From Desulfocurvibacter africanus subsp. africanus DSM 2603 (GTDB lineage: Bacteria; Desulfobacterota; Desulfovibrionia; Desulfovibrionales; Desulfovibrionaceae): DNA of 64,000 nucleotides. Position numbers and translations under genes: made by a program. Shown in pieces: positions 54,157-63,241 of the stretch. Where the stretch lies: assembly GCF_000422545.1 (NCBI RefSeq), contig NZ_AULZ01000017.1, positions 48,723 to 112,722 on the forward strand, in the 5' to 3' direction. A model generated the notes under the pieces. That model saw only the letters and a program-made list of their open reading frames with translations. It searched no databases and was not told the origin of the DNA. Position 1 is the stretch's first letter. Every line of letters begins with the position of its first letter.

Positions 54157-54552
54157 TCAGGAATGGTGGTCGATGTCAATATACGTGCGGGTGGTGCGCT
54201 CCACGAGTTTGCGTTGCACCAAGCGGATGATGCGTTGCCGCAATGGAGGGATCAACAGACAGAATCCGACCGCATCGGTCAAGAAACCCGGCGTGAGCAG
54301 GAGCACACCGGCCAGAAGGATGAGCGCGCCGCTGACCAGCTCGCCCGCGGGCGCCACGCCCCGGCTCATGTTCTCGCGCATGCGCTCAATGGTCCTGAGT
54401 CCCTGCGATTTACTCAGGTAGGCTCCCAGGGCCGCGGTGGCCAACACCAGCGCAATGGTCCAGACCGGCCCCAAGCGCTGGCCCACGGCCAGGAGCAGGT
54501 ACAATTCCAAGAGCGGGATGGCGGCGAAGAGAATAATAAGCCTGAACAGCAT
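54157..54552 (-). CDS. fxsA: FxsA family membrane protein
   Basis: 131 residues with an N-terminal span (FRLIILFAAIPLLELYLLL), a second span (WTIALVLATAALGAYL), a helical loop (QGLRTIERMRENMSRG) and a third span (GALILLAGVLLLTPGFLTDAVG), the conserved FxsA core. The E. coli member affects phage T7 exclusion by F plasmids; the cell function is unclear. AAGGA precedes the ATG. Confidence 0.92.
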   Translation of the reverse strand: MLFRLIILFAAIPLLELYLLLAVGQRLGPVWTIALVLATAALGAYLSKSQGLRTIERMRENMSRGVAPAGELVSGALILLAGVLLLTPGFLTDAVGFCLLIPPLRQRIIRLVQRKLVERTTRTYIDIDHHS

Positions 54553-54649
54553 GTCGGCATTCCTTGGGCAATAATGTATCCCTTTGGCACGTATCGGGCC
54601 TGGGAACCCTGGTCAAGCGGAATCGGCGCTTGCGGCAGAAGGAGAAAGC

Positions 54650-55714
54650 ATGGTCGAGGAGAGTAAGGACAGAGAAAGCACGGTCGGCCTGCCGCCCGGC
54701 ACCATGCGGTACATAGGGCCGCAAAAGACCTTCCGTCCCAGAGCCGAGTTGGTGCACTACAGCGAGGGCAAGGCCACGGTGCTCGACGCCACGGACGTGT
54801 GCCCGCCCTTGCCTGCCGGCGGTGTGATCTGGATGCGCATGCGCGGACTGCACGACGAGGGCCTGGTCAAACGCGTGGGCGAGGCGTTCTCCTTGTCGCC
54901 CATGCTCCTGGAGGATGTGCTCAACACGGGCCAGCGCTCCAAGATCGAGGAACACGAGGATTGCCTGTTCATCGTGCTCAAGTCCCTGAGCTACGAGCCC
55001 GGCCCGACCGGCAAGGGCGAAGTAAGAGAGGAGCAGGTCAGCCTCGTCCTGGGCGATAACTACGTGCTTTCCTTCTCCGAGGGCGAGAACGGCCTGTTCG
55101 AGCCTATCTTGCAGCGGCTGGTCAAAGGCAGGAGCAAGGCGCATCGGTTGGAAGCCGACTACCTCTTTCTCATGCTCGTGGATACGGCCATCGACCACAC
55201 GTTCCTGGCCCTGACCCGGCTGGGCGACGAGATCGAGGACATGGAGGAGCAGCTCATCGAGGAAAGCCTGCGCGCCGATCTGGCCGGCATATACCGCCTG
55301 CGCCGAGCCGTGCTGGCCATGAGCCGCTCCCTGTGGCCCCTGCGCGAAGTCGTCTCCATCCTGCGCAAGCCCGACCCGACCTTCATACGCGAGGAAAACC
55401 TCGTCTTCGTGCGCGACATATACGATCAGGGCATGCAGGCCGTCGAGACGCTGGAGGCCTTCCGCCAAGCGTTGACGGACATGATCGAGATCACCATGTC
55501 CTCCGTGACCATGCGCACCAACGAGGTCATGAAGGTGCTGACCACCGTGGCTACCATCTTCATCCCGCTGACCTTCATTACCGGCCTGTACGGCATGAAC
55601 TTCGCGCACATGCCCGAGCTGGGCTGGCGCTACGGCTACTATGCCGCCTTGGCGCTCATGGCGCTGGTGGCCGGAGGCATGATCCTGTACTTCAAGCGCA
55701 AGGACTGGTTCTAA
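54650..55714 (+). CDS. corA: CorA-type Mg2+/Co2+ transporter
   Basis: 354 residues from the ATG at 54650 (AGGAG 5 nt upstream). A soluble alpha/beta domain and long helices lead to two C-terminal spans (VATIFIPLTFITGLYGMNF and YYAALALMALVAGGMIL). The GMN signature is intact in LYGMNF, and the positively charged end (KRKDW) is typical. It forms a pentameric divalent-cation channel. A small Cys protein gene follows by 26 nt. Confidence 0.95.
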   Translation: MVEESKDRESTVGLPPGTMRYIGPQKTFRPRAELVHYSEGKATVLDATDVCPPLPAGGVIWMRMRGLHDEGLVKRVGEAFSLSPMLLEDVLNTGQRSKIEEHEDCLFIVLKSLSYEPGPTGKGEVREEQVSLVLGDNYVLSFSEGENGLFEPILQRLVKGRSKAHRLEADYLFLMLVDTAIDHTFLALTRLGDEIEDMEEQLIEESLRADLAGIYRLRRAVLAMSRSLWPLREVVSILRKPDPTFIREENLVFVRDIYDQGMQAVETLEAFRQALTDMIEITMSSVTMRTNEVMKVLTTVATIFIPLTFITGLYGMNFAHMPELGWRYGYYAALALMALVAGGMILYFKRKDWF

Positions 55715-55740
55715 AGGTCAACCCCACCGCGGAGGAAAGC

Positions 55741-55947
55741 ATGCTGCTCAAGGAATCCGAGGCCAAGTTCAAGTACTGTCCCCTGCTCAAGACCCACGAC
55801 GACAAGCTCAAGTTCTGTCAGGCGGCCATGTGCATGATGTGGCGCCCGGCCGGCGAGGGGCAGGAAGGCCTGGGCTACTGCGGCCTGGCTGGCGCGCCCG
55901 TGCAGGTCATGGCCGTGCTGCGTGAGAGACGCAGCAAAGAAGAGTAA
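55741..55947 (+). CDS. Small cysteine-rich protein, 68 aa
   Basis: GGAGG lies 7 nt before the ATG. Four Cys are arranged as CPLL...FCQAAMCMMWRP...GYCGLAG. Similar short proteins with C-x5-CMMWR and GYCGL are common in Desulfovibrio but have no assigned function. A metal or iron-sulfur site is possible. It is in line with corA, 26 nt downstream, and probably in its transcript. Confidence 0.65.
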   Translation: MLLKESEAKFKYCPLLKTHDDKLKFCQAAMCMMWRPAGEGQEGLGYCGLAGAPVQVMAVLRERRSKEE

Positions 55948-55961
55948 GCGGGTTGACATCA

Positions 55962-56105
55962 CCCCTCAGGGGGTTATTCCTGGCATACATCCAAAAACTG
56001 GCGGCGCACCCGGCTTCCCGCCGGGGAGGATCGGGCGTGCCGCACGGCCTCCATCCTGCGATTACGCTGGATGACAAGATGCCAGGAAACCAACCCCTTG
56101 AGGGA
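55962..56105. repeat. Long imperfect inverted repeat upstream of a receiver gene
   Basis: The left arm (CCCTCAGGGGGTTATTCC then TGGCAT, 55962-55986) and the right arm (ATGCCAGGAA then ACCAACCCCTTGAGGG, 56079-56104) are complementary over about 22 of 25 positions. The roughly 90-bp centre has further weak stems. The right arm supplies the GAGGG ribosome-binding site of the receiver gene at 56108. Confidence 0.7.
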
Positions 56106-56107
56106 TC

Positions 56108-56503
56108 ATGCGTATACTCATAATCGAGGACGATCCGGTCAGCGCCCTGTACATGCGGGAAACCCTGGCCGAATTCGGCCAAGCCGACCTGGCCGAGGAC
56201 GGCCGCAAGGGTCTGCGAGCCTTCGAGCGAGCCCTGTCCAAACACCAGCCCTATGACGTGCTTTTCGTCGATCTCATGATGCCCCGCATGGACGGCCACC
56301 AGACCCTGGAAAAAATCCGCGCCCTGGAGAACGCCCTGAAGCTGGCGCCCCAGCAGCGGGTCAAGGCCATCGTGGTCAGCGCGTCCGAGGACCAGCGCCA
56401 TGTGACGCGAGCCTTTTTCCGTGGCGAGGCCGTGGCCTACCTCAACAAGCCCGTGACCCGCGAGCGCGTGGCCGAGGAGCTGCATCGTTTCGGCCTGGCC
56501 TGA
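56108..56503 (+). CDS. Single-domain response regulator
   Basis: 131 residues, CheY-like: IIEDDPVSALYM, phospho-acceptor Asp in LFVDLMMPRMDG, Thr/Ser switch in VVSASED and Lys in LNKPVT. There is no output domain. The ATG follows GAGGG that belongs to the arm of a long inverted repeat. No kinase gene is adjacent. Confidence 0.92.
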   Translation: MRILIIEDDPVSALYMRETLAEFGQADLAEDGRKGLRAFERALSKHQPYDVLFVDLMMPRMDGHQTLEKIRALENALKLAPQQRVKAIVVSASEDQRHVTRAFFRGEAVAYLNKPVTRERVAEELHRFGLA

Positions 56504-56706
56504 GTCGACTCGCTCCACCAAGGCCGCTTGCCCGGCAGGCGAGCGGACCTAGCCTCCACGTCTGGCAAACCTCTCTTCACCAATTCCGCCTTTAGTCGCC
56601 CCTCCAGGGTTCCCGTTTCCTGTCCAAGGGGGTAGGCTGGTCCATGGCCCGGCGCATGCCTGGCGCAACCAGCCGTAAACCGGCGTAAAAGCAGGTGGGA
56701 GGCAGC

Positions 56707-57783
56707 ATGGCCATCAACCGACGTGACTTCCTGACCCTATCTGCCACGGGAATGGCCGCGGGCTTGGCGGCCTCGAGCGCTTTCGGCGCGGGGCCGGCCG
56801 CCGGTTCCAATCCCAACCTTGGTTCCGGAGCGGACTCGCCAAGCGCACCACCCCAGACCGTCCGCAAGGGCGACATGGTCTATCGCCGCTTCGGCGACAA
56901 GGACGAACTCATCTCGCTCCTCGGTCTCGGCGGCCACCACATCGGGCGCATCAAGGACGATCAGGACAGCATCCGCCTCATGCGCGCGGCCATCGACAAC
57001 GGCATCACCTTCATGGACAACTGCTGGGACTACCATGACGGCCGCAGCGAAGAACTCATGGGCAAGGCCCTGCAGGACGGCTATCGCGATAGGGTCTTCC
57101 TCATGACCAAGTTCGACGGCCGCGACAGAAAGACAGCCGCCAGCCAGATGGAGGAATCCCTGCGCCGCCTGCGCACGGACCGCATCGACCTCATGCAGGT
57201 GCACGAGGTCATCCGCCCGCACGACCCGGATCTTGTTTTCTCCGAGGGCGGAGCCATGGAGGCGCTGCTGGAGTTCCAGAAAGCCGGCAAGGTCCGCTAC
57301 ATCGGCTTCACCGGCCACAAGGACCCCTTCGTGCACCGGCGCATGCTGGAAATGGCCGCCGAGCGCGGGGTGCGCTTCGACGCGGTGCAGATGCCGCTCA
57401 ACGTCCTGGACGCGCACTTCCGCAGCTTCCAGCATGAAGTGCTGCCGCTGCTCGTGCGCAACGGCATCGCCCCTTTGGGCATGAAGCCCTTGGCCCAGGC
57501 CTACATTCTCAAGACCAAAACAGCCTCGGCCACGGAATGCCTGCACTACGCCATGAGCCTGCCCACATCCACGGTCATCACGGGTATCGAGAGCATGGAA
57601 ATCCTGCAACAGGCCTTGCAGGCGGCCAGGAGCTTCAAGCCCATGAGCCGGGAGCAGCTCGCCGAACTTCTGTCCCGCACGCAACAGGTGGCCATGAGCG
57701 GCCGTTACGAGCCGTTCAAGACCACTTTCGAGTTCGACGGCACGGCCAAGCACCAGGAATGGCTAGGCAATGTCGGAGTATGA
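56707..57783 (+). CDS. Tat-exported aldo/keto reductase
   Basis: 358 residues from the ATG at 56707 (GGGAGG upstream). A twin-arginine signal (INRRDFLTLSATGMAAGLA) is followed by an aldo/keto reductase barrel: GGHHIGRI, MDNCWDYHDG with the catalytic Tyr position, MTKFDGRD, LMQVHEV and IGFTGHKD. The C-terminal part is shorter than in the ferredoxin-fused forms, and no iron-sulfur motif is seen. Substrate and physiological partner are unknown. The Tat signal implies folding with cofactor before export. Confidence 0.9.
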   Translation: MAINRRDFLTLSATGMAAGLAASSAFGAGPAAGSNPNLGSGADSPSAPPQTVRKGDMVYRRFGDKDELISLLGLGGHHIGRIKDDQDSIRLMRAAIDNGITFMDNCWDYHDGRSEELMGKALQDGYRDRVFLMTKFDGRDRKTAASQMEESLRRLRTDRIDLMQVHEVIRPHDPDLVFSEGGAMEALLEFQKAGKVRYIGFTGHKDPFVHRRMLEMAAERGVRFDAVQMPLNVLDAHFRSFQHEVLPLLVRNGIAPLGMKPLAQAYILKTKTASATECLHYAMSLPTSTVITGIESMEILQQALQAARSFKPMSREQLAELLSRTQQVAMSGRYEPFKTTFEFDGTAKHQEWLGNVGV

Positions 57784-57952
57784 AGAATCGGGAAGGGCGT
57801 TGCCTGCCAGAGCGGCTCGTTCCTTCCCGAACACCACCCGCCAGAGCCCCTATCTGAAACAAGGCGACCCCCTGGACCTGCGCAACTTGTGCGCTGGCCG
57901 CCCAGGTGGTGCGGATAACTGGCGCAAGCGGCCGCAAGCCGGGAGAAACGAC

Positions 57953-58111
57953 ATGTGCTCCACGCAACGCCCGACTCTCAAGGCCACTCTGGACAATCTG
58001 CGCCAGCCCATGCCGCTGCGCGAGAAGCTGCGGCTCATCGCGCGCAACTTCTCGCTGCGTTTCAGCAAGCGCCAGGCCTGCTGCGGCCATCCGGGGCAGC
58101 CCGGCTGCTGA
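57953..58111 (+). CDS. Small protein with a CCGHPGQPGC C-terminus, 52 aa
   Basis: GGGAG lies 7 nt before the ATG at 57953. A basic helix (LREKLRLIARNFSLRFSKRQ) leads to the C-terminal Cys-Gly motif CCGHPGQPGC. Short proteins with CCGxxGxPGC ends occur in various anaerobes without known role; metal binding is possible. It is 170 nt after the aldo/keto reductase gene. Confidence 0.6.
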   Translation: MCSTQRPTLKATLDNLRQPMPLREKLRLIARNFSLRFSKRQACCGHPGQPGC

Positions 58112-58159
58112 CAATAGGGAATGTGCGCCCCGGTCGGGGCGCAAGGCTTGCCTTCTGGA

Positions 58160-60352
58160 TCAGGCGTCTTCGAGGGTCAGGTATTCGGCCAGGATGGTCT
58201 TGATGCCGAAACCGGGAAAATTGATGCGGTATTTCCCGGGCGCGGCCTCGGCGATGATCTTGCCCCGGCCGTAGACGCGGTGCGTGCAGAAGCCGAGCTT
58301 GGTGTTGCGGATGCCGTTGCTGTTCGCCTGCGCATCGCCGCCAGCGGCGAATTCCGGCGCAGCTGAGCGGACGGAACCGGACGGCCGCCCGAAGGCCTGG
58401 TCCAGAGCCTGTCTACGGCCCATGGGCGCTCCGCCCCCGGCGCGGGCCAAGCCGCCCGAGAAGTTCTCCCGCCACTCCTCATAGCTGGACGGCTCCATCT
58501 CCAGCACGAAGGGGCTGGGCCGGGTCGGCTCGCTGCGCTCCAGACCGCGCATATAGACCGTCTCGGGCACGAACAGGGCCAGAAAATCCTTGGCCCGCGT
58601 GCAAGCCACGTACATGAGCCGGCGCTCCTCGTCCAAATCCTCTGGCCGCTGCATGGCCTTGCGCGAAGGGAAGCGGTCCTCCACCAAATCCAGCATGAGC
58701 ACGGCCTTCCACTCCAGACCCTTGGCCGAGTGGATGGTGGACAGCACCAACGCGTCGTGAGCCGCTTCGCGGCTGTTGTCCTCGGGATTCTCCAGGGTCA
58801 GGTCGCCCAGGAAGGCCTCCAAGTCAGGGTAGTTGGCTGCGATGCGCGCCAGCTGTTCCAGGCCTTGCTGCCGCCTGGGATAATCATCCGGGTAGTCGCG
58901 GATGAGGATAGGCCCGTACCAGGCCATGACCTCGTCAAGCGCTGCCAGGGGAGCGGGCCGTCTGGCGCGCAGGCCGTCCAGCAGCCCGAACAGCTCGGTC
59001 AACTCGGGGAAGCGTTTGCGCGTCTTGGCCACGTGGGCCTCGTTGCCGGAGATGACCGCCTCGAACAGGCCTTGGGCGGTCTTGGGCCCCACGCCTTTGA
59101 CATGCTTGAATACGCGCTGCCACGCAGGCAGATCCGAAGGATTGACCACCAGGCGCAGGTAGGCCAGGGCGTCCTTGATATGCGCGGCCTCGGAAAAACG
59201 GATGCCCCCATACTTCTGGAAGCGGATGCCCAGCTTGCTGAGCTGCACCTCCAGCCCATAGGACTGGTAGCCGGCGCGGAAGAGCACTGCTATCTCGTGC
59301 AGGGCGTACTTCTTCTGCAAATCGGCGATGAGCGACATGGCGATCTGGTGCTGGGTGGCGTCGCTCAGGGTGCGCACGAGCATCGGCTTGGGGCCGTCCT
59401 CGCGCTCGGTGAACAGATGCTTGTCGAACTTGTGGGCCGCGTGGCGCAGCACCTCGTTGGCCAGGTCCAGGATGGGCTGCGTGGAGCGGTAGTTCTGCTC
59501 CAGCCGTATGACCAAAGCTCCCGGGTACTCCTTGGGGAAGCGCAGGATGTTGGCCACGCTGGCGCCGCGGAAGGCGTAGATCGACTGGGCGTCGTCGCCC
59601 ACGGCCATGACGTTGCCCTGTAGGCCGGCCATGAGCTTGACCAGCCGGGCCTGGACCTTGTTCGTGTCCTGGTACTCGTCCACCATGATGTAGCGGAAAC
59701 GCTCGCGCAGCCGCTCGCGCACATCCTCCCGCTCCGTCAGCAGCCGCTCGAAGACGAACAGCAAATCATCATAATCCAGGAGCCCGTGGCGCTGCTTGAT
59801 GGCCTGGTAGCCCTTGGCCATGTTGCCCAGGATTTCCAGGTAGGGCATCAGGTGGAAGGACTCCTGCTGCAGCACGCTCTCCAGATCCGTCTCCTTGTTG
59901 CGCGACTTGCCGATCAGCTCCAGGATGGTCTCCTTCTTGGGGAAGGAGCGCTCGGTGCGCCCGAGGCCCAGGGAGTCCTTGGCCTGGCCGAGGACATCCA
60001 GTGCGTCGGCGCGGTCCATGACCGTGAAGCCGCTCTTCAGATCGAAAAGCTGCGCATGCCGCCTGAGCTGGGCGTAGGCGAAGGAATGGAACGTGCCGCC
60101 GCTGACCCCGGTCAGCCCATGGTCAAGCAGCAGCGAGGCTCGCGCCAGCATTTCCTGGGCGGCCTTGCGCGTGAAGGTCAGCAGCAGGATGGATTCGGGC
60201 TGCACGCCCTGCTCCACCAAGTGGGCCAGACGATAGACGATGGTGCGCGTTTTGCCGCTGCCGGCGCCGGCGATGACCAGCACCGGCCCCTCAAGAGCCT
60301 GCACGGCCTCGCACTGGGCCGGATTCAATTCCCGCGTGAAGTCGATTGGCAT
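58160..60352 (-). CDS. UvrD/PcrA-type DNA helicase
   Basis: 730 residues, superfamily 1A. Motif I AGAGSGKT, II VDEYQDTN, III VGDDAQSIYAFRGA, IV LEQNYRST, V STIHSAKGLEW and VI VACTRAKD are complete. The C-terminus keeps a Tudor-like domain (VYGRGKIIAEAAPGKYRINFPG region) as in PcrA, that contacts RNA polymerase. It unwinds 3'-5' in repair and replication. Its ATG overlaps the mnmE stop codon by one nt (TAATG). Confidence 0.94.
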   Translation of the reverse strand: MPIDFTRELNPAQCEAVQALEGPVLVIAGAGSGKTRTIVYRLAHLVEQGVQPESILLLTFTRKAAQEMLARASLLLDHGLTGVSGGTFHSFAYAQLRRHAQLFDLKSGFTVMDRADALDVLGQAKDSLGLGRTERSFPKKETILELIGKSRNKETDLESVLQQESFHLMPYLEILGNMAKGYQAIKQRHGLLDYDDLLFVFERLLTEREDVRERLRERFRYIMVDEYQDTNKVQARLVKLMAGLQGNVMAVGDDAQSIYAFRGASVANILRFPKEYPGALVIRLEQNYRSTQPILDLANEVLRHAAHKFDKHLFTEREDGPKPMLVRTLSDATQHQIAMSLIADLQKKYALHEIAVLFRAGYQSYGLEVQLSKLGIRFQKYGGIRFSEAAHIKDALAYLRLVVNPSDLPAWQRVFKHVKGVGPKTAQGLFEAVISGNEAHVAKTRKRFPELTELFGLLDGLRARRPAPLAALDEVMAWYGPILIRDYPDDYPRRQQGLEQLARIAANYPDLEAFLGDLTLENPEDNSREAAHDALVLSTIHSAKGLEWKAVLMLDLVEDRFPSRKAMQRPEDLDEERRLMYVACTRAKDFLALFVPETVYMRGLERSEPTRPSPFVLEMEPSSYEEWRENFSGGLARAGGGAPMGRRQALDQAFGRPSGSVRSAAPEFAAGGDAQANSNGIRNTKLGFCTHRVYGRGKIIAEAAPGKYRINFPGFGIKTILAEYLTLEDA

Positions 60353-61917
60353 TACTTTCCGATGCAGAAGGTGTCGAAGACGGCGTTCAGCACATCCTGG
60401 GGAGCTATCTCGCCGGTGATTTCGCCAAGGCGCATGCAGGCAGTCTCCAGCCGCACGCTCAACAGATCGTAGGGCACAGCGGCCTCGATGTCGAGAGCCA
60501 GGGCCTCAAGCTCGTCCAGAGCCTGGCACATGGCCTGAGCCTGCCGCACGTTGGGGGCCAGCTCGCCGGCCTGCGGCTCGCCGCCAGCGGCTTCGGCCAG
60601 CCTGCGCCGCAAGGTCGCCGTCAGCGCCTCGATGCCCGCGCCCGTACGCGCCGACACGGGCAAGGCGGGAAGAGGAAGAATGCCTCCGGCGGCCGGGGGG
60701 AATAATTCCCCCCGGTCCCCCCCCATTTTCATGTCCTCTGCCGCCAGAACCGGTCTGCCCTCCACACACTCCGGGCGATCAGCGCCCGGAGTGCGCGGGT
60801 CCAGGGGCGCGTCCGCCCCTGGTGGGTGGGGTCTGGGGAGGGCAATGCCCTCCCCAGGTTCGTCAGGGAGCTCGGGCGCGAGATCGATCTTGTTCAGTAC
60901 GAGCAGCAAGCGTTGCGGGCCGACTTCGTGAGCCAGGGCGAGGGCGGCAGGGTCGGCGGGTTGACCGCCGTCGAGCACGAGCAGCACGAGATCCGCGCGT
61001 TCCAGCAACTCGCGGCTACGGCGCACGCCTTCCAGCTCCACGGCGTCAGCTGTTTCGCGCAAGCCGGCCGTGTCCACCAGGCGCACGGGCAGGCCGTCCA
61101 GGGAGATGGACTCCTCCAGCCAGTCGCGCGTGGTGCCCGGCGTGTCGGACACGATGGCCCGCTCGCGGCCGAGCAGCGCGTTCAGCAGGCTCGACTTGCC
61201 TGCGTTGACCGGGCCCGCGAGGACGACCACCGCGCCCTCGCGGAAAGCCCGCGTGCGTTCGTGGGACGTCAGCAGTCCGCGCACCTCGGCCATGACGGCC
61301 CGAACACCGGACAGGAAATCCTCGGGCGCAAGACAGTCCACCTCGTCCTCGGGAAAATCCACGGCCACGCACAAGGCGGCGCGTAAATGCTCCAGGCGCG
61401 TGCGCAAAGCCCGCACCCGCTCGCCCAACAGGCCAGCCAGGCGCGTGCGCGCCAGATGCGCGGCGGCGCGGTCCGGCGCGGCAATGAGCTCGGCCACGGC
61501 CTCGGCCTGACTCAGGTCCAGCCGACCGTTCAGGAAGGCTCGACGCGTAAATTCGCCCCGCTCGGCCAGCCGCGCGCCGAGCGCAAGCGTTGCGTCGAGC
61601 ACTTCGCGCAGTACGGCCGAACTGCCGTGACAGTGCAGCTCCAGCACATCCTCGCCCGTGTACGAGCGCGGTCCGGGCATGAGTACGGCCAGGGCCTCGT
61701 CGATGGGGCTGCCCTGGGCGTCCAGGATCGCGCCGTGGTGAAGCATGCGCGGGGTGAAGTCGCGGAACGCCGGGCTGGTGGCGCGGAACAGGGCCAAGCC
61801 TATACGTCTGGCGTCCGATCCGCTCAAGCGCACGATGCCTACTCCGCCCTGGCCGGGCGGAGTGGCGATGGCAGCTATTGTGTCCTGTATATCTTGAGTA
61901 TCGGTGTCGTGGCGCAT
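60352..61917 (-). CDS. mnmE: MnmE tRNA-modification GTPase with an in-frame repeat insertion
   Basis: 521 residues. N-terminal THF-binding domain ([20 protein letters not shown]), G1 [15 protein letters not shown]3 VDTAGLRE, G4 VLNKIDL, G5 VSARTG and the C-terminal FCIGK with its catalytic Cys are all present. With MnmG it makes the 5-carboxymethylaminomethyl group on wobble U34. The family has about 455-460 residues. Here about 59 extra residues lie between G4 and G5 (residues 354-413). They are Pro/Gly/Ala-rich and encoded by a family B repeat. The protein is otherwise normal, so it is probably active. Confidence 0.95.
   Translation of the reverse strand: MRHDTDTQDIQDTIAAIATPPGQGGVGIVRLSGSDARRIGLALFRATSPAFRDFTPRMLHHGAILDAQGSPIDEALAVLMPGPRSYTGEDVLELHCHGSSAVLREVLDATLALGARLAERGEFTRRAFLNGRLDLSQAEAVAELIAAPDRAAAHLARTRLAGLLGERVRALRTRLEHLRAALCVAVDFPEDEVDCLAPEDFLSGVRAVMAEVRGLLTSHERTRAFREGAVVVLAGPVNAGKSSLLNALLGRERAIVSDTPGTTRDWLEESISLDGLPVRLVDTAGLRETADAVELEGVRRSRELLERADLVLLVLDGGQPADPAALALAHEVGPQRLLLVLNKIDLAPELPDEPGEGIALPRPHPPGADAPLDPRTPGADRPECVEGRPVLAAEDMKMGGDRGELFPPAAGGILPLPALPVSARTGAGIEALTATLRRRLAEAAGGEPQAGELAPNVRQAQAMCQALDELEALALDIEAAVPYDLLSVRLETACMRLGEITGEIAPQDVLNAVFDTFCIGK
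60680..60856 (+). repeat. mnmE: Family B repeat inside the mnmE coding region
   Basis: 177 bp, a multiple of three. It opens with ATGCCTCCGGCGGCC, as the copy at 20481 does, contains hairpins GGGGGGAATAATTCCCCCC and CACTCCGGGC...GCCCGGAGTG, and ends with the standard unit CCAGGGGCG...CCCCTGG, GGGTGGGG and GGGGAGGGC...GCCCTCCCC. No stop codon arises in the mnmE frame. Confidence 0.82.
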
Positions 61918-61933
61918 TCTGGCGTTAGTTGCG

Positions 61934-63241
61934 CTACCGCGGCAGCAGTTCGCGTGCTTCGGGATCTGTTTCCCGTTCGGCCAAGCGGGCGCAGTCGAAA
62001 AGCCGCCGGAGCTGGCTCATGTCCGCCGGCGGAACCCCGGCTTCCAGGAAAATGCGTTCCCATGAGTCCACGAATCCAGCCACCAGCTCGCCGACGATGT
62101 CCTTGGCCTGCTTGCGGTATAGCCCGAAAGCCTCGCATTTGGATAGGGCGTTGGACAGGCTCATGAGCCCGCCCTGCGTCCCTGCGGACAGGTAGAGGTG
62201 CCTGGGGCCGTGGAAGCCCGGGACCACGTCGTAGAGCGGCGAAAGGCGCCAGCCTGTCCCGTCATGCAGGAAGCTGTGGTTGCGCAGGTGGTCGTCCTCG
62301 TTGGCCACTAGCATGTTGAAGACCATGCGTCTGAAGAGTTCCATCCTGTCGGCCTGCAGGTGGCTTGGCGAGCCGTGCACGTTCAGCGCCTGGACAATGC
62401 CCTGGTAGCTGTAGGTGCCGAGCTTGACCAGGCCGGTCGAGGCCCGGATGGCGGTGGCGGCGGAGATGATGTGCACGCGGTCGCCGCCGCTGCGGTCGAA
62501 GCGCTCCACGATGAAGATGTCCCGATTGCTCTGCCCATTGTCCAAACTGACAAGGCTCACCTCGGGCACACTCAGGCCCAGCGCTGCGGCAAGGCGCATG
62601 GTGGCGTATTCGACCCGGCAAACGTTGAAATCATCGCCCGCTGCCTTGAATTTGGCCACCGCATGCCGGCCGCAATGCATGCACAGCGACTTGGGCCGGG
62701 CACCGCCAACGGACGAACCCGTGGCCAGGTATTCCTTGCAAATGCGCGGAAGGTCATGGAAGCCCTCGGCCTGGAAGCGCTCGGCCGCATCGAGGAGCGT
62801 CTCCAGGTCCAACTCGGCGATCTCCATGAATCCCGGCTGCAGAGGGTAATCCCAGCGCGGGCCGTCAGGCGTGTCGCCATAGGCCAGCGCGCCGATGCGG
62901 TCCTTGGCGCCGGAAACGATGAGGTCGAAATAGGTCAGCGGAATGTTCTTTTCCGCGGCAACGGCCCCGAGAACCCTCTGCCCCCAGGCATCCGGCATCT
63001 GGTCCAGAAAGGAGGGAAAAATCCTGAAGCCGGTCGGGCTGTCCACAATGGTCTCGCCCACGGACAAGGGCAAGCTCATGGGATCGAGCGGGACCGCGTC
63101 CTTGCGCCGCAGGTAGTCCGGCTCGTACTGGAAGCGGCACTGCAGAACCTCTTCGCCCTCTTCGACCATGTAGAGCACTCCGGCCGGCACGAATCCGCCG
63201 GAACGCCAGACGAAGACATAGGCTCCATTCTCGGTACTCAT
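61934..63241 (-). CDS. hipA: HipA-family Ser/Thr kinase toxin
   Basis: 435 residues. The N-terminal HipA domain ([21 protein letters not shown]) is followed by the kinase with [10 protein letters not shown] (P-loop-like), IVERFDR, a catalytic [14 protein letters not shown] and LSPLYDV (metal-binding Asp). Family members phosphorylate Glu-tRNA synthetase or other targets and cause dormancy. The ATG overlaps the antitoxin stop by 4 nt. The gene is intact and lies 16 nt upstream of mnmE, so readthrough into mnmE is likely. Confidence 0.92.
   Translation of the reverse strand: MSTENGAYVFVWRSGGFVPAGVLYMVEEGEEVLQCRFQYEPDYLRRKDAVPLDPMSLPLSVGETIVDSPTGFRIFPSFLDQMPDAWGQRVLGAVAAEKNIPLTYFDLIVSGAKDRIGALAYGDTPDGPRWDYPLQPGFMEIAELDLETLLDAAERFQAEGFHDLPRICKEYLATGSSVGGARPKSLCMHCGRHAVAKFKAAGDDFNVCRVEYATMRLAAALGLSVPEVSLVSLDNGQSNRDIFIVERFDRSGGDRVHIISAATAIRASTGLVKLGTYSYQGIVQALNVHGSPSHLQADRMELFRRMVFNMLVANEDDHLRNHSFLHDGTGWRLSPLYDVVPGFHGPRHLYLSAGTQGGLMSLSNALSKCEAFGLYRKQAKDIVGELVAGFVDSWERIFLEAGVPPADMSQLRRLFDCARLAERETDPEARELLPR

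Noticed and set aside
16365..60856. Family B repeats as a CRISPR array
   Set aside because: Copies are dispersed over 44 kb, palindromic and variable, with no regular spacers and no cas genes.
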